The notes: generated by a model not told the origin, from the sequence alone. DNA of 49,507 bases from a virus (IMGVR_UViG_3300032278_000014:1-49507); one strand, 5' to 3'; numbered from the stretch's first letter, positions 24,415 to 31,943 are shown. A program made the numbers and translations.

Positions 24415-24977
24415 GCTTCCTCCAACCATTTCCACTCGGGACCGAGTTTGGTGTAGCCCGCACGTACGAGAAACGAGGCATTGTGAGGGTCTAACAGTGA
24501 AGAATCTAAATACTCCGCACGCGTCAACTCTCGCTGTTGTTGAGCCTTCCTTTTTGTACTGTCGGTGGGCTTGCCGGTTGTTTTCAGGAGCTTAGGCCTG
24601 ATTTTCGCGCAGAGCGCTTCCACAAAATCTGCTTGCTCGTCCGGTGATAACCCGGTCCAATATTTTCGGCCGTAAGCGATTTGGGCCACATGCTTGATGT
24701 AATTCCTAGCATCTTCATGTCCTTCATGGGCAGCCAAAAAACCGTTCGCTAGTTCAAGTTCAACTGAAATCGCAGCTTCAAGCATCCGCTGTTCATGCTC
24801 CGATTGCGTAAGTTTCTTCAACGGTCGAAGGTCCTTCTTCTTCTTAACGTGAGTAGAACCACAGACCGGACACGGGTTGCTTCGTTGGTCTTTTAGTGCA
24901 AGTGCTAAACGCTGGCGATGATGAACGAAAGAAGAATGAAGTTCATCCTCTGTTTTGCAGTCAGTCCAAATCCCCAT
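24411..24977 (-). CDS. Hypothetical protein, first gene of the early leftward operon
   Basis: A 188-aa protein with NPCPVCGSTHVKKKKDLR near residue 35, a possible half zinc ribbon, and a helical and basic remainder. The ATG follows GAGGAGTT and a leader with CAGTAACGA, reminiscent of the recurrent leader. It is the first gene downstream of the leftward early promoter (25033-25061). Confidence 0.55.
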   Translation of the reverse strand: MGIWTDCKTEDELHSSFVHHRQRLALALKDQRSNPCPVCGSTHVKKKKDLRPLKKLTQSEHEQRMLEAAISVELELANGFLAAHEGHEDARNYIKHVAQIAYGRKYWTGLSPDEQADFVEALCAKIRPKLLKTTGKPTDSTKRKAQQQRELTRAEYLDSSLLDPHNASFLVRAGYTKLGPEWKWLEEA

Positions 24978-25032
24978 AACTCCTCATTCGTTACTGGCTC
25001 GACTCCCCATTTTCAATACAGCCGACTTGACC

Positions 25033-25061
25033 AATCTACATGAAAGGGCACCCTTTGTAAA
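25033..25061 (-). promoter_or_regulatory. Leftward early promoter with operator in its spacer
   Basis: On the minus strand TTTACA (25056-25061), 17 bases and TAGATT (25033-25038) form a good promoter. Its spacer contains the near-palindrome AAAGGGTGCCCTTT (25043-25056). A repressor bound there would block polymerase. Confidence 0.7.
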
Positions 25062-25102
25062 TCACTGATGAAACCGCCATTACTTAACTACCTCAGAGCT
25101 GA

Positions 25103-25150
25103 TTTAAGAAGGGCACCCTTATCTGATAGGATGGATTCGACAGCAACACT
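25103..25150 (+). promoter_or_regulatory. Rightward early promoter with operator in its spacer and leader copy F
   Basis: TTTAAG (25103-25108), 18 bases and TAGGAT (25127-25132) form a promoter. Its spacer carries AAGGGCACCCTT (25109-25120), the same near-palindrome as in the leftward promoter. CGACAGC (25138-25144) and AGGAGG follow, as in the other leaders. The remaining leader to 25236 is long and holds a second ribosome site just before the first gene. A short frame from TTG 25174 to the TAG before it could be a leader peptide. Confidence 0.65.
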
Positions 25151-25236
25151 AGGAGGCCGCCTGACTGATCTCATTGTCCTACCCAACTGACAGGGTCACA
25201 TCACCCGGTCAACGAATGACTCCATAGGAGGAGCAA

Positions 25237-25851
25237 ATGGCAAACATGCAAGAGGTGCAATTGCGCCCGATTGCTGACGCCGCCAAAGCTCTCGAAGGAA
25301 TCGCTATAGATGCGACTGCCGACGAGATTGCTACAGCGGTCACCTCAGCAATCAGTCACCTAACAGATGCGTTGCAAACATGCGAGGTATCTGATGCAGT
25401 GGCAGTCAGCTTAATCCCGGGATGGAAAGCGGCTTCGACCGCTCTACGGGATCAAACCAATGATCGCAGCACCGCAGTTGCGAGTCGCTTTCTAAAGGCC
25501 AATGGAGGCAAATCTCAGCCAATCGTCGTCAATGACATAGACGGTCGGCAGATGGTCTGCACTCCAAATGTCCGAGTTAAGCGCTCCCAAATACAGCGAG
25601 ACGAACTTGTAGAAGCCGTCGAGCGAGCAGCTAGCGATCCGAAAAATCGGCTCAACCCGAACGGAACCGGCGAAATGCTGGATTACGACACGGCAAAAGT
25701 CATTCTGATGAAAAAAAGTTTCAGAATGGAACCCCGTTGGACTGAACTCAAAAAACTCGGCATCCACGATGACGAATTCTGTACCCGTGAACAAACGTAT
25801 TCACTGGACATTCAACCAGGAGGTGACCTATGGCCGACCTTGAACAGTTAG
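25237..25851 (+). CDS. Hypothetical protein, first gene of the rightward operon
   Basis: A 204-aa soluble protein of unknown function, helical at the N-terminus (residues 5-85) and with a basic middle (NVRVKRSQIQRDELVEAVER). The ATG follows AGGAGGAGCAA. It overlaps the RecT-like gene by 22 bases. Such a gene just before a RecT-like gene suggests a partner in recombination, though I see no nuclease motif. Confidence 0.6.
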   Translation: MANMQEVQLRPIADAAKALEGIAIDATADEIATAVTSAISHLTDALQTCEVSDAVAVSLIPGWKAASTALRDQTNDRSTAVASRFLKANGGKSQPIVVNDIDGRQMVCTPNVRVKRSQIQRDELVEAVERAASDPKNRLNPNGTGEMLDYDTAKVILMKKSFRMEPRWTELKKLGIHDDEFCTREQTYSLDIQPGGDLWPTLNS

Positions 25852-26624
25852 CCGAAGAACGTCAAATAGCGCGCGCAGATGACGGCCGCTACTTTGACCT
25901 AATCATGCGTCAATCTGACGTGCTCGCCAGTTCACGCATTGTTCCTGCCGCATATCGGGGCAGATCGGCAGACATTGTCGCTGCCGGTTTGGCTGGTCGA
26001 GCTTTCGGTTGGGACGTTATGGCCAGCATGAGAAACTTTCATGTCATCGAAGGCACTGCTTCGCTGCGACCGGAAGCAATGCTCGGCCTAGTGCGTCAAG
26101 CTGGTCACTCAGTCATGATCACCAGTGGCGAAGGTATAGCGACTGCGGTCGGGAAGCGCTGCGACAGCGGCGATGAACACACCGCTACCTTTACTCTCGA
26201 TGACGCCAAAGACGCTGGTTTGGCTGAAAAAAAGAACTGGCGACAATACCAAGAAGCGATGTTGCAATGGCGCGCGGTATCCAAACTGTGCCGAGCCTTG
26301 TTTAGCGACATGGTGCTCGGCGCTGGATACGTCCCCGAAGAAATCGGTGCAGACACCGATGAAACTGGGCTACCCAAAACATACGATCCGATGGTGCCAG
26401 TCACAGCAGCCAAAAATGAATTACTGAAAACTGTCGGAGACAAAGCCAACGCCAAAGAGCTTTGGGGTGACCGGGGGAGCAACAGCATCAGGCGTAGCGA
26501 ACTCGATGCACTAATAAGCGACTGGGAAGCTGAAATCGTTGACGCTGAAATCACCGAAGCTCCAGAACAACAAGAGCTTGACGACGGTGACGGATACCAA
26601 GACGACGCACTGCACACGGTGTAA
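25830..26624 (+). CDS. RecT-like single-strand annealing protein
   Basis: A 264-aa protein. The stretch VAAGLAGRAFGWDVMASMRN, followed by HVIEGTASLRPEAMLGLVRQ, TFTLDDAKDAGLAEKKNW and RAVSKLCRALFSDMVLGAGY, matches the RecT family common in actinophages. It would anneal complementary strands during phage recombination and replication. The acidic C-terminal end may bind SSB or a nuclease. It is followed by a strong terminator. Confidence 0.8.
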   Translation: MADLEQLAEERQIARADDGRYFDLIMRQSDVLASSRIVPAAYRGRSADIVAAGLAGRAFGWDVMASMRNFHVIEGTASLRPEAMLGLVRQAGHSVMITSGEGIATAVGKRCDSGDEHTATFTLDDAKDAGLAEKKNWRQYQEAMLQWRAVSKLCRALFSDMVLGAGYVPEEIGADTDETGLPKTYDPMVPVTAAKNELLKTVGDKANAKELWGDRGSNSIRRSELDALISDWEAEIVDAEITEAPEQQELDDGDGYQDDALHTV

Positions 26625-26631
26625 CCTGAAC

Positions 26632-26659
26632 GGCCCACCCGCCTCTAAACGGGTGGGCC
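26632..26659 (+). terminator. Strong hairpin terminator after the RecT-like gene
   Basis: GGCCCACCCG and CGGGTGGGCC are perfect 10-bp arms with an eight-base loop, followed by TTCAGTGTT. It lies eight bases after the stop of the RecT-like gene and probably lowers expression of the replication genes that follow. Confidence 0.75.
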
Positions 26660-26694
26660 TTCAGTGTTAATCCTCGCGCCATTTGGAGGAGTCA

Positions 26695-27414
26695 ATGGCA
26701 AATAATACACAACCGACCGCGAACCTACGAGCCGACATTGGCCCATTTTCCATTATCCCGGAATGGGTACTCGACGCAGAGGTCAGCCACGGGGCTGTCA
26801 GACTGTATGCATTGCTCGCCCGATACGCCAACAACGACAATGCAGCGTGGCCCAGTCGCGCCACCCTTGCACGCCGTTTGCATAGTTCCAAGGACACTGT
26901 TGACCGGCTGACTAAAGAACTCGAGTGCATCCACGCTTTGATGGTGGAACGCAGGACAGTGAAAACTAACGACGGCCACAAGCTGAACAAAACGAACCTT
27001 TACACAATACGCATGGTCCCACCGGGGGTAGCCGCACAAACGCGGCCACCTAGCCGAATGGATGCGGAGAGGGGTAGCCGCGACCACGCGGCCCAGAACG
27101 AGAACCATCTAGAACTAGAACCAAAGAACACTGCGTCGGAGATGTTTGATTTATTTTGGGAGGTGTACGGCAAAAAGGTCGGCAAAAAAGCTGCCGCCAC
27201 TCAATGGGGCCGTCACATATCGGACGAGGCAACAGCTATGGCAGCCATCGAAGGTGCCCAACGCCAAGCAGAACACACTGAAAAGAAATACAGAAAAGAC
27301 CCCGAACGGTGGATTAGAGATCACCGATGGGCCGATGATGAACTGATAGACCCTTCAGGTTCAGCAGGCACCATTGCCCGTCTGCAAGCCAGAGTTCATC
27401 GGGAAGGTTTGTAA
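26695..27414 (+). CDS. Replication initiator-like protein
   Basis: A 239-aa protein started at the ATG at 26695 after TTTGGAGGAG. A winged helix lies at about residues 25-95 (WVLDAEVSHGAVRLYALLAR, then SRATLARRLHSSKDTVDRL). The C-terminal part (about 145-230) contains EMFDLFWEVYGKKVGKKAA, a pattern found in lambda O-like and other phage replication proteins. It would bind the origin and recruit the helicase loader. Two helicase-loader-like genes follow. Confidence 0.65.
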   Translation: MANNTQPTANLRADIGPFSIIPEWVLDAEVSHGAVRLYALLARYANNDNAAWPSRATLARRLHSSKDTVDRLTKELECIHALMVERRTVKTNDGHKLNKTNLYTIRMVPPGVAAQTRPPSRMDAERGSRDHAAQNENHLELEPKNTASEMFDLFWEVYGKKVGKKAAATQWGRHISDEATAMAAIEGAQRQAEHTEKKYRKDPERWIRDHRWADDELIDPSGSAGTIARLQARVHREGL

Positions 27415-27587
27415 TGGAATCAACGGAAATCACCAACCGCATGAAACTGTATGCAGCACATGAGAAATATGGTGACCGGTTACTTACAGCCCACGTGGAT
27501 GAAAACTTCATCCTTATTCGGCGCGGCCTACCAGCGGCGCTGCTAGCTGTCGCAGAAGCGATAGGGGAATTTGATGGACGAAGCTGA
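27414..27587 (+). CDS. Small hypothetical protein
   Basis: A 57-aa gene whose ATG overlaps the stop of the initiator-like gene (TAATG). It begins MESTEITNRMKLYAAHEKYG and ends AVAEAIGEFDGRS. It overlaps the next gene by 14 bases, so all are translationally coupled. No family is recognised. Confidence 0.55.
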   Translation: MESTEITNRMKLYAAHEKYGDRLLTAHVDENFILIRRGLPAALLAVAEAIGEFDGRS

Positions 27588-28083
27588 GCGGCAGTCCCGT
27601 AGAAACGCTGTAGCGGCCATAGGGACGCTCTCAGTGGCTTTCGGTAAGGAGATGCCCGACGAACAAATTGACATTTACATCGACGCGCTGCATGACATTC
27701 CGGGTGAACAGTTAGCACAAGCTGTGAAAACCATTATCGGCACAGAGCGATTTTTCCCCGCAGTCGCAACTATTCGCCAAACAGCATTAGTTGACCCCTC
27801 CCGCCTTTCTGCAGAAGAAGCGTGGGGGTTTATTAGCCGACGAATCCAATCCGGAGGCCGAATGGCTGGCACTCGGGGATTAACAGACGACACCAAACGG
27901 TCAGTGGATGCCTGCGGAGGTTGGCCGGCATTATGCGAATCAACGAATCCCACTGGTGATCGAATCACTTTCACCAAGGCATACAACGCGGTAACTACTC
28001 GCAACGACAGAACAGCAACTAACTGGAAACTAGGGAAAGGATTACGACGGGCAATCGCCAGCATCGGACGAGGTGACATATGA
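27574..28083 (+). CDS. Helicase-loader-like protein
   Basis: A 169-aa protein started at the ATG at 27574 after AGGGGAATTTG. Residues about 20-75 (QIDIYIDALHDIPGEQLAQA, FFPAVATIRQTALV) resemble G39P-like loaders, in which a helical N-terminus binds DnaB-type helicase. The C-terminal half is basic. The position after the initiator-like gene supports a loading or inhibition role. The resemblance is moderate. Confidence 0.55.
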   Translation: MDEAERQSRRNAVAAIGTLSVAFGKEMPDEQIDIYIDALHDIPGEQLAQAVKTIIGTERFFPAVATIRQTALVDPSRLSAEEAWGFISRRIQSGGRMAGTRGLTDDTKRSVDACGGWPALCESTNPTGDRITFTKAYNAVTTRNDRTATNWKLGKGLRRAIASIGRGDI

Positions 28084-28451
28084 GCAAAGTTTTAGATGAC
28101 ACGTTCAGCAAGCTCCTTGACGCATACCCCGACAGCTATGACGCAGGCAACATGCGCGAGCTTTGGACTCAGACATGGGAAAAGGAACCTTTGAGCGTGA
28201 TCGTCCGCACTGCTGACCGCCTTATGAAGACATGGCAACGGTGCCCGTCATTGGATGAATTTATGGAGGAAACCAAAAAAGAAACCCATCGGCAAAACCG
28301 GGCGGCGTTACTCGAACAGATGGATGCCTGCCCTGAATGCGATCATGGGTATATAGAAACCAAAGAGAACACTTTCAAGCCTTGCCATAGCTGCCTGCCT
28401 GATTCGTATGAACGATGGGCAGTCGGGGATTACGAACCAACACGAACATGA
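28080..28451 (+). CDS. Helicase-loader-like protein with zinc ribbon
   Basis: A 123-aa protein. Its N-terminus (TFSKLLDAYPDSYDAGNMRE, then RCPSLDEFMEET) has the same layout as the preceding loader-like protein. The C-terminus has a clear CPECDHGYIETK and FKPCHSCLPD zinc ribbon (about residues 84-107). It may be a diverged partner or competitor of the loader. It overlaps both neighbours with ATGA. Confidence 0.55.
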   Translation: MSKVLDDTFSKLLDAYPDSYDAGNMRELWTQTWEKEPLSVIVRTADRLMKTWQRCPSLDEFMEETKKETHRQNRAALLEQMDACPECDHGYIETKENTFKPCHSCLPDSYERWAVGDYEPTRT

Positions 28452-28987
28452 AGAAACTGGTCACGGTAGCCATCACGATTTGCTTAGTAGTCGTGTCGTA
28501 TAGCGCCCAGTCGACAAAGGTGACTGAACATTCGGCTATGACGCTGCTCACCCTCGCCACGACTACCGTGCCAGTTGCAACCACGGTACCGCCTACTACA
28601 ACATCAGTGGTGGCAACAACGACCTCCACCACCACGGCTCCCCCGGTAACGCTGCTGCAACCCGAAAGCAACATCATTCTGGTTTCAATGGAAACACCAC
28701 AGGTCAGTGACCTCGAGCGACTGATTTGCTTTGTGGGATCCGAATGGGATTGCGGTGAAGCGATCGCTGTTTCTCAGTGCGAGTCGTGGCATACACCTCA
28801 CAGCATCAGCCCCTTCAACTCGAACGGCACCCGCGATTGGGGGCTGTTCCAAATCAACGACGTGTGGGCCGATGCTTTCCCCAGGCGGTGGGAGCATCGC
28901 CTTGACCCTGTGACCAATATAGAAATGGCTCACCACATTTGGCTTGTCACCGGACGTTCGTGGAAACACTGGACGTGCCAGCCATGA
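28448..28987 (+). CDS. Exported lysozyme/transglycosylase-like protein
   Basis: A 179-aa protein started at the ATG at 28448. A signal peptide (MKKLVTVAITICLVVVSYS) is followed by a Thr/Pro-rich linker (about residues 45-75), common in actinobacterial wall proteins. The C-terminal domain (about 95-179) has AVSQCESWHT with a candidate catalytic Glu, then SNGTRDWGLFQINDVWAD and a closing disulfide-type Cys. This resembles resuscitation-factor or lysozyme-like domains. Its position in the replication operon is unusual. Confidence 0.65.
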   Translation: MKKLVTVAITICLVVVSYSAQSTKVTEHSAMTLLTLATTTVPVATTVPPTTTSVVATTTSTTTAPPVTLLQPESNIILVSMETPQVSDLERLICFVGSEWDCGEAIAVSQCESWHTPHSISPFNSNGTRDWGLFQINDVWADAFPRRWEHRLDPVTNIEMAHHIWLVTGRSWKHWTCQP

Positions 28988-30030
28988 GAATACTGAGCCT
29001 TTGCTCTGGGTACGGTGGACTGGATTTAGCTGTGGAAAAGCATTTCAACGCTGAAACGGTGTATTGGTCTGACGTTGATCCAGCAGCATGTGCAGTGATG
29101 AGTGCGCGCTTCCCGTCAGCTACACCGCTCGGCGATTTAACGAAACTTGACAGCACCGCGCTCAACTTTGACGTGTTGACTGCCGGATACCCATGCCAGC
29201 CGTTTAGTACCGCTGGCAACCGAAAAGGAGAAGATGATGAACGACACCTCTGGCCCCATATCGCAGACACCATCAGCGTTTCTCGACCCCGATGGGTCGT
29301 GCTGGAGAACGTCGCAGGGCACCTTACTCTCGGAGGCCCCACCGTTATTGCAGAGCTTGCCCAAATGGGGTACGGCGTTCAATGGGGAACTGTTCGCGCT
29401 AGCTCCGCCGGTGCTCCCCACCAACGACAGCGGCTTTTCATCCTTGCCCACACCGACAGCCCGGGACTACAAGGACACGGGCGACAACACCGATTACGAA
29501 CGCATAGCAGCGAAAGCGAAACTAGCTGGGACCGTTCACCTCTTGCCGACACCAGTAGTCAACGACATGGGGGAAAACCACACCATCGAATGGTGGAACG
29601 ACTGGATCAAAGAGAAGAGACTGCAACACAACAACAGCAACGGCCACGGCAAGAGCCTGTCGATAGAGGCTCGTCTGCTGCCAACACCTCGAGCGCAGAA
29701 CGGGGAAGCACGCAACATGAACATTTGGGAACGTCCACTGGATCAGCCCCAAAATCTCGAGAATGCGTTAGCGAGACTGACTGGGGAAAATACGAACCAG
29801 CCATCAGACGGTGGGAACACATCACTGGACGAATAGCCCCTCCCCCGGTCACCGATAACAAACTGTCGCAGCACTTCGTGGAGTGGCTGATGGGAATACC
29901 GGCCGGTCATGTTTGCGAAATTGTGGACAACCGAGCCAAAGCTCTCAAAGTTCTCGGTAACGGCGTCGTGCCGCAGCAGGGCCGGATAGCACTACGCCTG
30001 CTACAGAAAGGATTAAACAATGGCAACTAA
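28984..30030 (+). CDS. C5 cytosine DNA methyltransferase
   Basis: A 348-aa protein started at the ATG at 28984 (ATGA with the previous stop). It has motif I (LSLCSGYGGLDLA), catalytic motif IV GYPCQPFS (Cys 71), motif VI (ENV near 108), motif VIII (QRQRLF near 147) and motifs IX-X (FVEWLMGIPAGHV, LGNGVVPQQ at 324-332). It would methylate cytosine on phage DNA, probably against host restriction. The region between VIII and IX is low-complexity, rich in Ser, Arg, Gln and His, and overlaps another gene in a second frame (29237-29836). Confidence 0.85.
   Translation: MRILSLCSGYGGLDLAVEKHFNAETVYWSDVDPAACAVMSARFPSATPLGDLTKLDSTALNFDVLTAGYPCQPFSTAGNRKGEDDERHLWPHIADTISVSRPRWVVLENVAGHLTLGGPTVIAELAQMGYGVQWGTVRASSAGAPHQRQRLFILAHTDSPGLQGHGRQHRLRTHSSESETSWDRSPLADTSSQRHGGKPHHRMVERLDQREETATQQQQRPRQEPVDRGSSAANTSSAERGSTQHEHLGTSTGSAPKSRECVSETDWGKYEPAIRRWEHITGRIAPPPVTDNKLSQHFVEWLMGIPAGHVCEIVDNRAKALKVLGNGVVPQQGRIALRLLQKGLNNGN
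29237..29836 (+). CDS. Overlapping gene inside the C5 methyltransferase gene (WRTSQ/LPTP module)
   Basis: A 199-aa frame lying entirely within the methyltransferase gene in another phase. It has an AAGGAG site six bases before the ATG at 29237. The protein has CWRTSQGTLLSEAPPLLQSL, PKWGTAFNGELFALAPP, LPTPTARDYKDTGDN and two more LPTP repeats. I associate this WRTSQ/LPTP pattern with phage proteins tied to C5 methylases, where it often precedes the VEWLMG...LGNGVVP segment. Here that segment is in the host frame. The overlap therefore looks like real dual coding rather than chance. Confidence 0.6.
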   Translation: MNDTSGPISQTPSAFLDPDGSCWRTSQGTLLSEAPPLLQSLPKWGTAFNGELFALAPPVLPTNDSGFSSLPTPTARDYKDTGDNTDYERIAAKAKLAGTVHLLPTPVVNDMGENHTIEWWNDWIKEKRLQHNNSNGHGKSLSIEARLLPTPRAQNGEARNMNIWERPLDQPQNLENALARLTGENTNQPSDGGNTSLDE

Positions 30031-30277
30031 ACGCATCCGCTACGCGGTATTTGTACCCGATCAACCCACTCAGCTACCAGCAGTGCTGAAATGGGGGTCA
30101 GGTCGAGAACCGTGGGCGTGGGGAAACCCAGACGAGGAACGAATGATGAAACCCGTAGGTGTTTATTTAGACGAAGAAGAAGCTGTGAGAATGGCGATAG
30201 CCGCTTGGCTCGAACAACACGGTGACCCCCGGACACTGCTGGCAACTCTCCATTTAGATTTGCAAGGTGACTACTAA
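30020..30277 (+). CDS. Small hypothetical protein
   Basis: An 85-aa protein, beginning MATKRIRYAVFVPDQPTQLP, with an acidic helical C-terminal half. It overlaps the methyltransferase gene by 11 bases and the HNH gene by one, so it is coupled to both. It has an AAGGAT ribosome site. No family is recognised. Confidence 0.55.
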   Translation: MATKRIRYAVFVPDQPTQLPAVLKWGSGREPWAWGNPDEERMMKPVGVYLDEEEAVRMAIAAWLEQHGDPRTLLATLHLDLQGDY

Positions 30278-30633
30278 TGAAACGTGGCGGACCGTTGCGG
30301 CGGGTGTCGAAGAAACGGGCAAGCATTCAAGGGCAGCGACGCAAACTCGTTCGCGAGCAGTTAGCCCTCCGGCCTCAGTGCGAGGCTGGTGAACCAATCC
30401 ATCTGTATTACGTCGATCACTTCGGCAGGGAGTTCGCCCGCGAGAAACTGAAAACGGATCGCTGTCATGGGCGCGCCACCGATATCCACGAACCGTTGAC
30501 GAGGGCTAGGGGCGGATCCATTATTGACGTTCACAACACAATTGCGGTTTGCCGTCGATGCCATGACTGGATCCACGACAACCCGCAAGTTGCGACGGAG
30601 CTTGGATTGCTCCGTAGTCAGTTTTCTAAATAA
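30277..30633 (+). CDS. HNH endonuclease
   Basis: A 118-aa HNH nuclease. It has a basic N-terminus (MKRGGPLRRVSKKRASIQG), then RCHGRATDIHEPLTRARGGS, then NTIAVCRRCHDWIHDNP, which give the His-Asn-His core and the CxxC pair. HNH enzymes of this type in phages often help packaging with terminase or degrade host DNA. It ends convergent to the minus-strand small genes with an eight-base overlap and no terminator. Confidence 0.8.
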   Translation: MKRGGPLRRVSKKRASIQGQRRKLVREQLALRPQCEAGEPIHLYYVDHFGREFAREKLKTDRCHGRATDIHEPLTRARGGSIIDVHNTIAVCRRCHDWIHDNPQVATELGLLRSQFSK

Positions 30634-30838
30634 TCTCCCATTCATCTTCGGCCGGGATGAGCGACAATTTTGATCCGCAGTCCCAGTCCACTCGAATACC
30701 AAAATCAAAGGTTTGCCGCAAGCTGCCAGCAACAGTTCCTTTGTCCCCTTTAACCAAGGCGGTGAACCGGTCGGCGCAGCTAATGAGCCGCACACGGTCC
30801 CCGGGTCGCAGATCAGGAGTAGATCGACCTAATGCCAC
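30626..30838 (-). CDS. Small hypothetical protein
   Basis: A 70-aa protein. The start is GTG at 30838 after GGGGAGG. It contains DLRPGDRVRLISCADRFTAL and resembles small SH3-like beta folds, but that is only an impression. It is the last of four coupled minus-strand genes running from 31369. Confidence 0.5.
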   Translation of the reverse strand: MALGRSTPDLRPGDRVRLISCADRFTALVKGDKGTVAGSLRQTFDFGIRVDWDCGSKLSLIPAEDEWEII

Positions 30839-31059
30839 AATGGCCTCCCCTCTTCTTTGTTCTCTGCTATGCGGTCGTCTGCTCTGTCGCGGTCGGAGTA
30901 GTCATAAAAGCCCACTCGTTCAGCTAGTTCAGCTAGTTCAGCAACCCGTTCATCGTCGCACTCGGCACAAATTTCACCGAACTTGGCGTCAGACATGGGG
31001 AAAATGGGGTATTGCACCCCATCGCCCTCAATGTCGCAGTATTGACATTTTGGTGTCAT
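30829..31059 (-). CDS. Small four-cysteine zinc-finger-like protein
   Basis: A 76-aa protein started at the ATG at 31059 after TGGAGAAG. It begins MTPKCQYCDIEGDG, and EICAECDDERVAELAELAER follows (two CxxC pairs). An acidic helix and a charged end complete it. Its start overlaps the previous stop as TGATG. No family is certain. Confidence 0.6.
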   Translation of the reverse strand: MTPKCQYCDIEGDGVQYPIFPMSDAKFGEICAECDDERVAELAELAERVGFYDYSDRDRADDRIAENKEEGRPLWH

Positions 31060-31199
31060 CACTTCTCCAGTCCCCATGCTTTGATTTGAATACGATTCCA
31101 ATACTCTGTTTCGTTTTTTGATCTAGCTATTTCTTGTTCACGACGCTTCCGCATGTCCTCTAGGCGTTCGTGAATTTCTATAGGTACGAACCCGCGCAT
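31059..31199 (-). CDS. 46-aa hypothetical protein
   Basis: It begins MRGFVPIEIHERLEDMRKRR and ends IQIKAWGLEK. The protein is basic and helical. Its start overlaps the stop of the 56-aa membrane protein gene as TGATG, and its own stop overlaps the next start in the same way. This repeated coupling is the main support for such a short gene. Confidence 0.55.
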   Translation of the reverse strand: MRGFVPIEIHERLEDMRKRREQEIARSKNETEYWNRIQIKAWGLEK

Positions 31200-31369
31200 C
31201 AGTTCTCCAGTTCCCAGTCGTAGGGCTTCAGTGGTGTGCCGTGATGTGTCACATCAAGCAACCGCTGCCATTGAGCGGTATATCGACGATCACGCCTATC
31301 CATAAAAGCCCCGACTGCTAGTAGCCCGCCGAGTAAAAAAAGCTCTAACGGGATCCGAAATTCATCCAT
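31199..31369 (-). CDS. 56-aa membrane protein
   Basis: It begins MDEFRIPLELFLLGGLLAVG, with one membrane segment at about residues 6-24, then a basic stretch (MDRRDRRYTAQWQRLLD) and an end with KPYDWELEN. It has an AGGAGGAT ribosome site and the recurrent leader upstream. It is the first gene of the four-gene leftward unit. The function is unknown. Confidence 0.6.
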   Translation of the reverse strand: MDEFRIPLELFLLGGLLAVGAFMDRRDRRYTAQWQRLLDVTHHGTPLKPYDWELEN

Positions 31370-31505
31370 TCAGTGAATCCTCCTGTTCGTTGCTGTCGGA
31401 CAACCACAACTACACGATCAGCGCCAATCAGTAAACAGATTGCGGCAACTTTGAGCCATTTCATCTTGTATGTTGGCCTCTATCGACAGCGACCGAGGAG
31501 GTCAA
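31370..31505. promoter_or_regulatory. Divergent promoter-leader pair (copies H and B)
   Basis: Minus strand: TTTACT (31430-31435), 17 bases, TAGTTG (31407-31412), CGACAG (31393-31398), CAACGAAC and AGGAGG. Plus strand: TTGTATGTT (31467-31475 region; TATGTT at 31469-31474), nine bases, CGACAG (31484-31489), then CGACCGAGGAGGT. The minus promoter matches that of the 16018 gene, and the plus one matches that of the 9116 gene. The two units are therefore likely to be expressed together. Confidence 0.65.
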
Positions 31506-31937
31506 ATGGAAGAACAGGAATGGGACAAGGTGGATATCGCCATCTTGCACCGCACAGATCGGGGCCGGTTTACCGGGATCACCGATGACAACTTGGGGGA
31601 GGTAACCGTAGAACGTCAATACGCCTACGAGATACCTACCCATCAGCTATTCAGCCAACGGCTGAATGTCGAAGCTCCGCACCGCGATTGTTTCGCATGG
31701 AACAACAACGTTACTGGCCGCGAATTTCCAGCACGAAGGAAAACTCGCAGCCTTTCAGCCGGGGATATCGTCTTAGTAACCGAAACCGGACTGACCTTGG
31801 GACTGAATTTCCAGGTAGAACAGCGACAGACGGTTTGGGCAGTCGCAGAATTTGGTTGGGACAAGCTGACTGACGAACAACTTCAACAGGTCTATACCCA
31901 AAGCATGGATGCGGTCCGAGGGGGTGCCGCTAAATAA
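31506..31937 (+). CDS. Hypothetical protein
   Basis: A 143-aa protein started at the ATG at 31506 after GAGGAGGTCAA. It contains AILHRTDRGRFTGITDDNLG and DIVLVTETGLTLGLNFQVE, a mixed fold without an active site that I recognise. It is the first gene of a plus-strand unit that continues through the tRNA-like element to 32988. Confidence 0.6.
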   Translation: MEEQEWDKVDIAILHRTDRGRFTGITDDNLGEVTVERQYAYEIPTHQLFSQRLNVEAPHRDCFAWNNNVTGREFPARRKTRSLSAGDIVLVTETGLTLGLNFQVEQRQTVWAVAEFGWDKLTDEQLQQVYTQSMDAVRGGAAK

Positions 31938-31943
31938 GCATTG

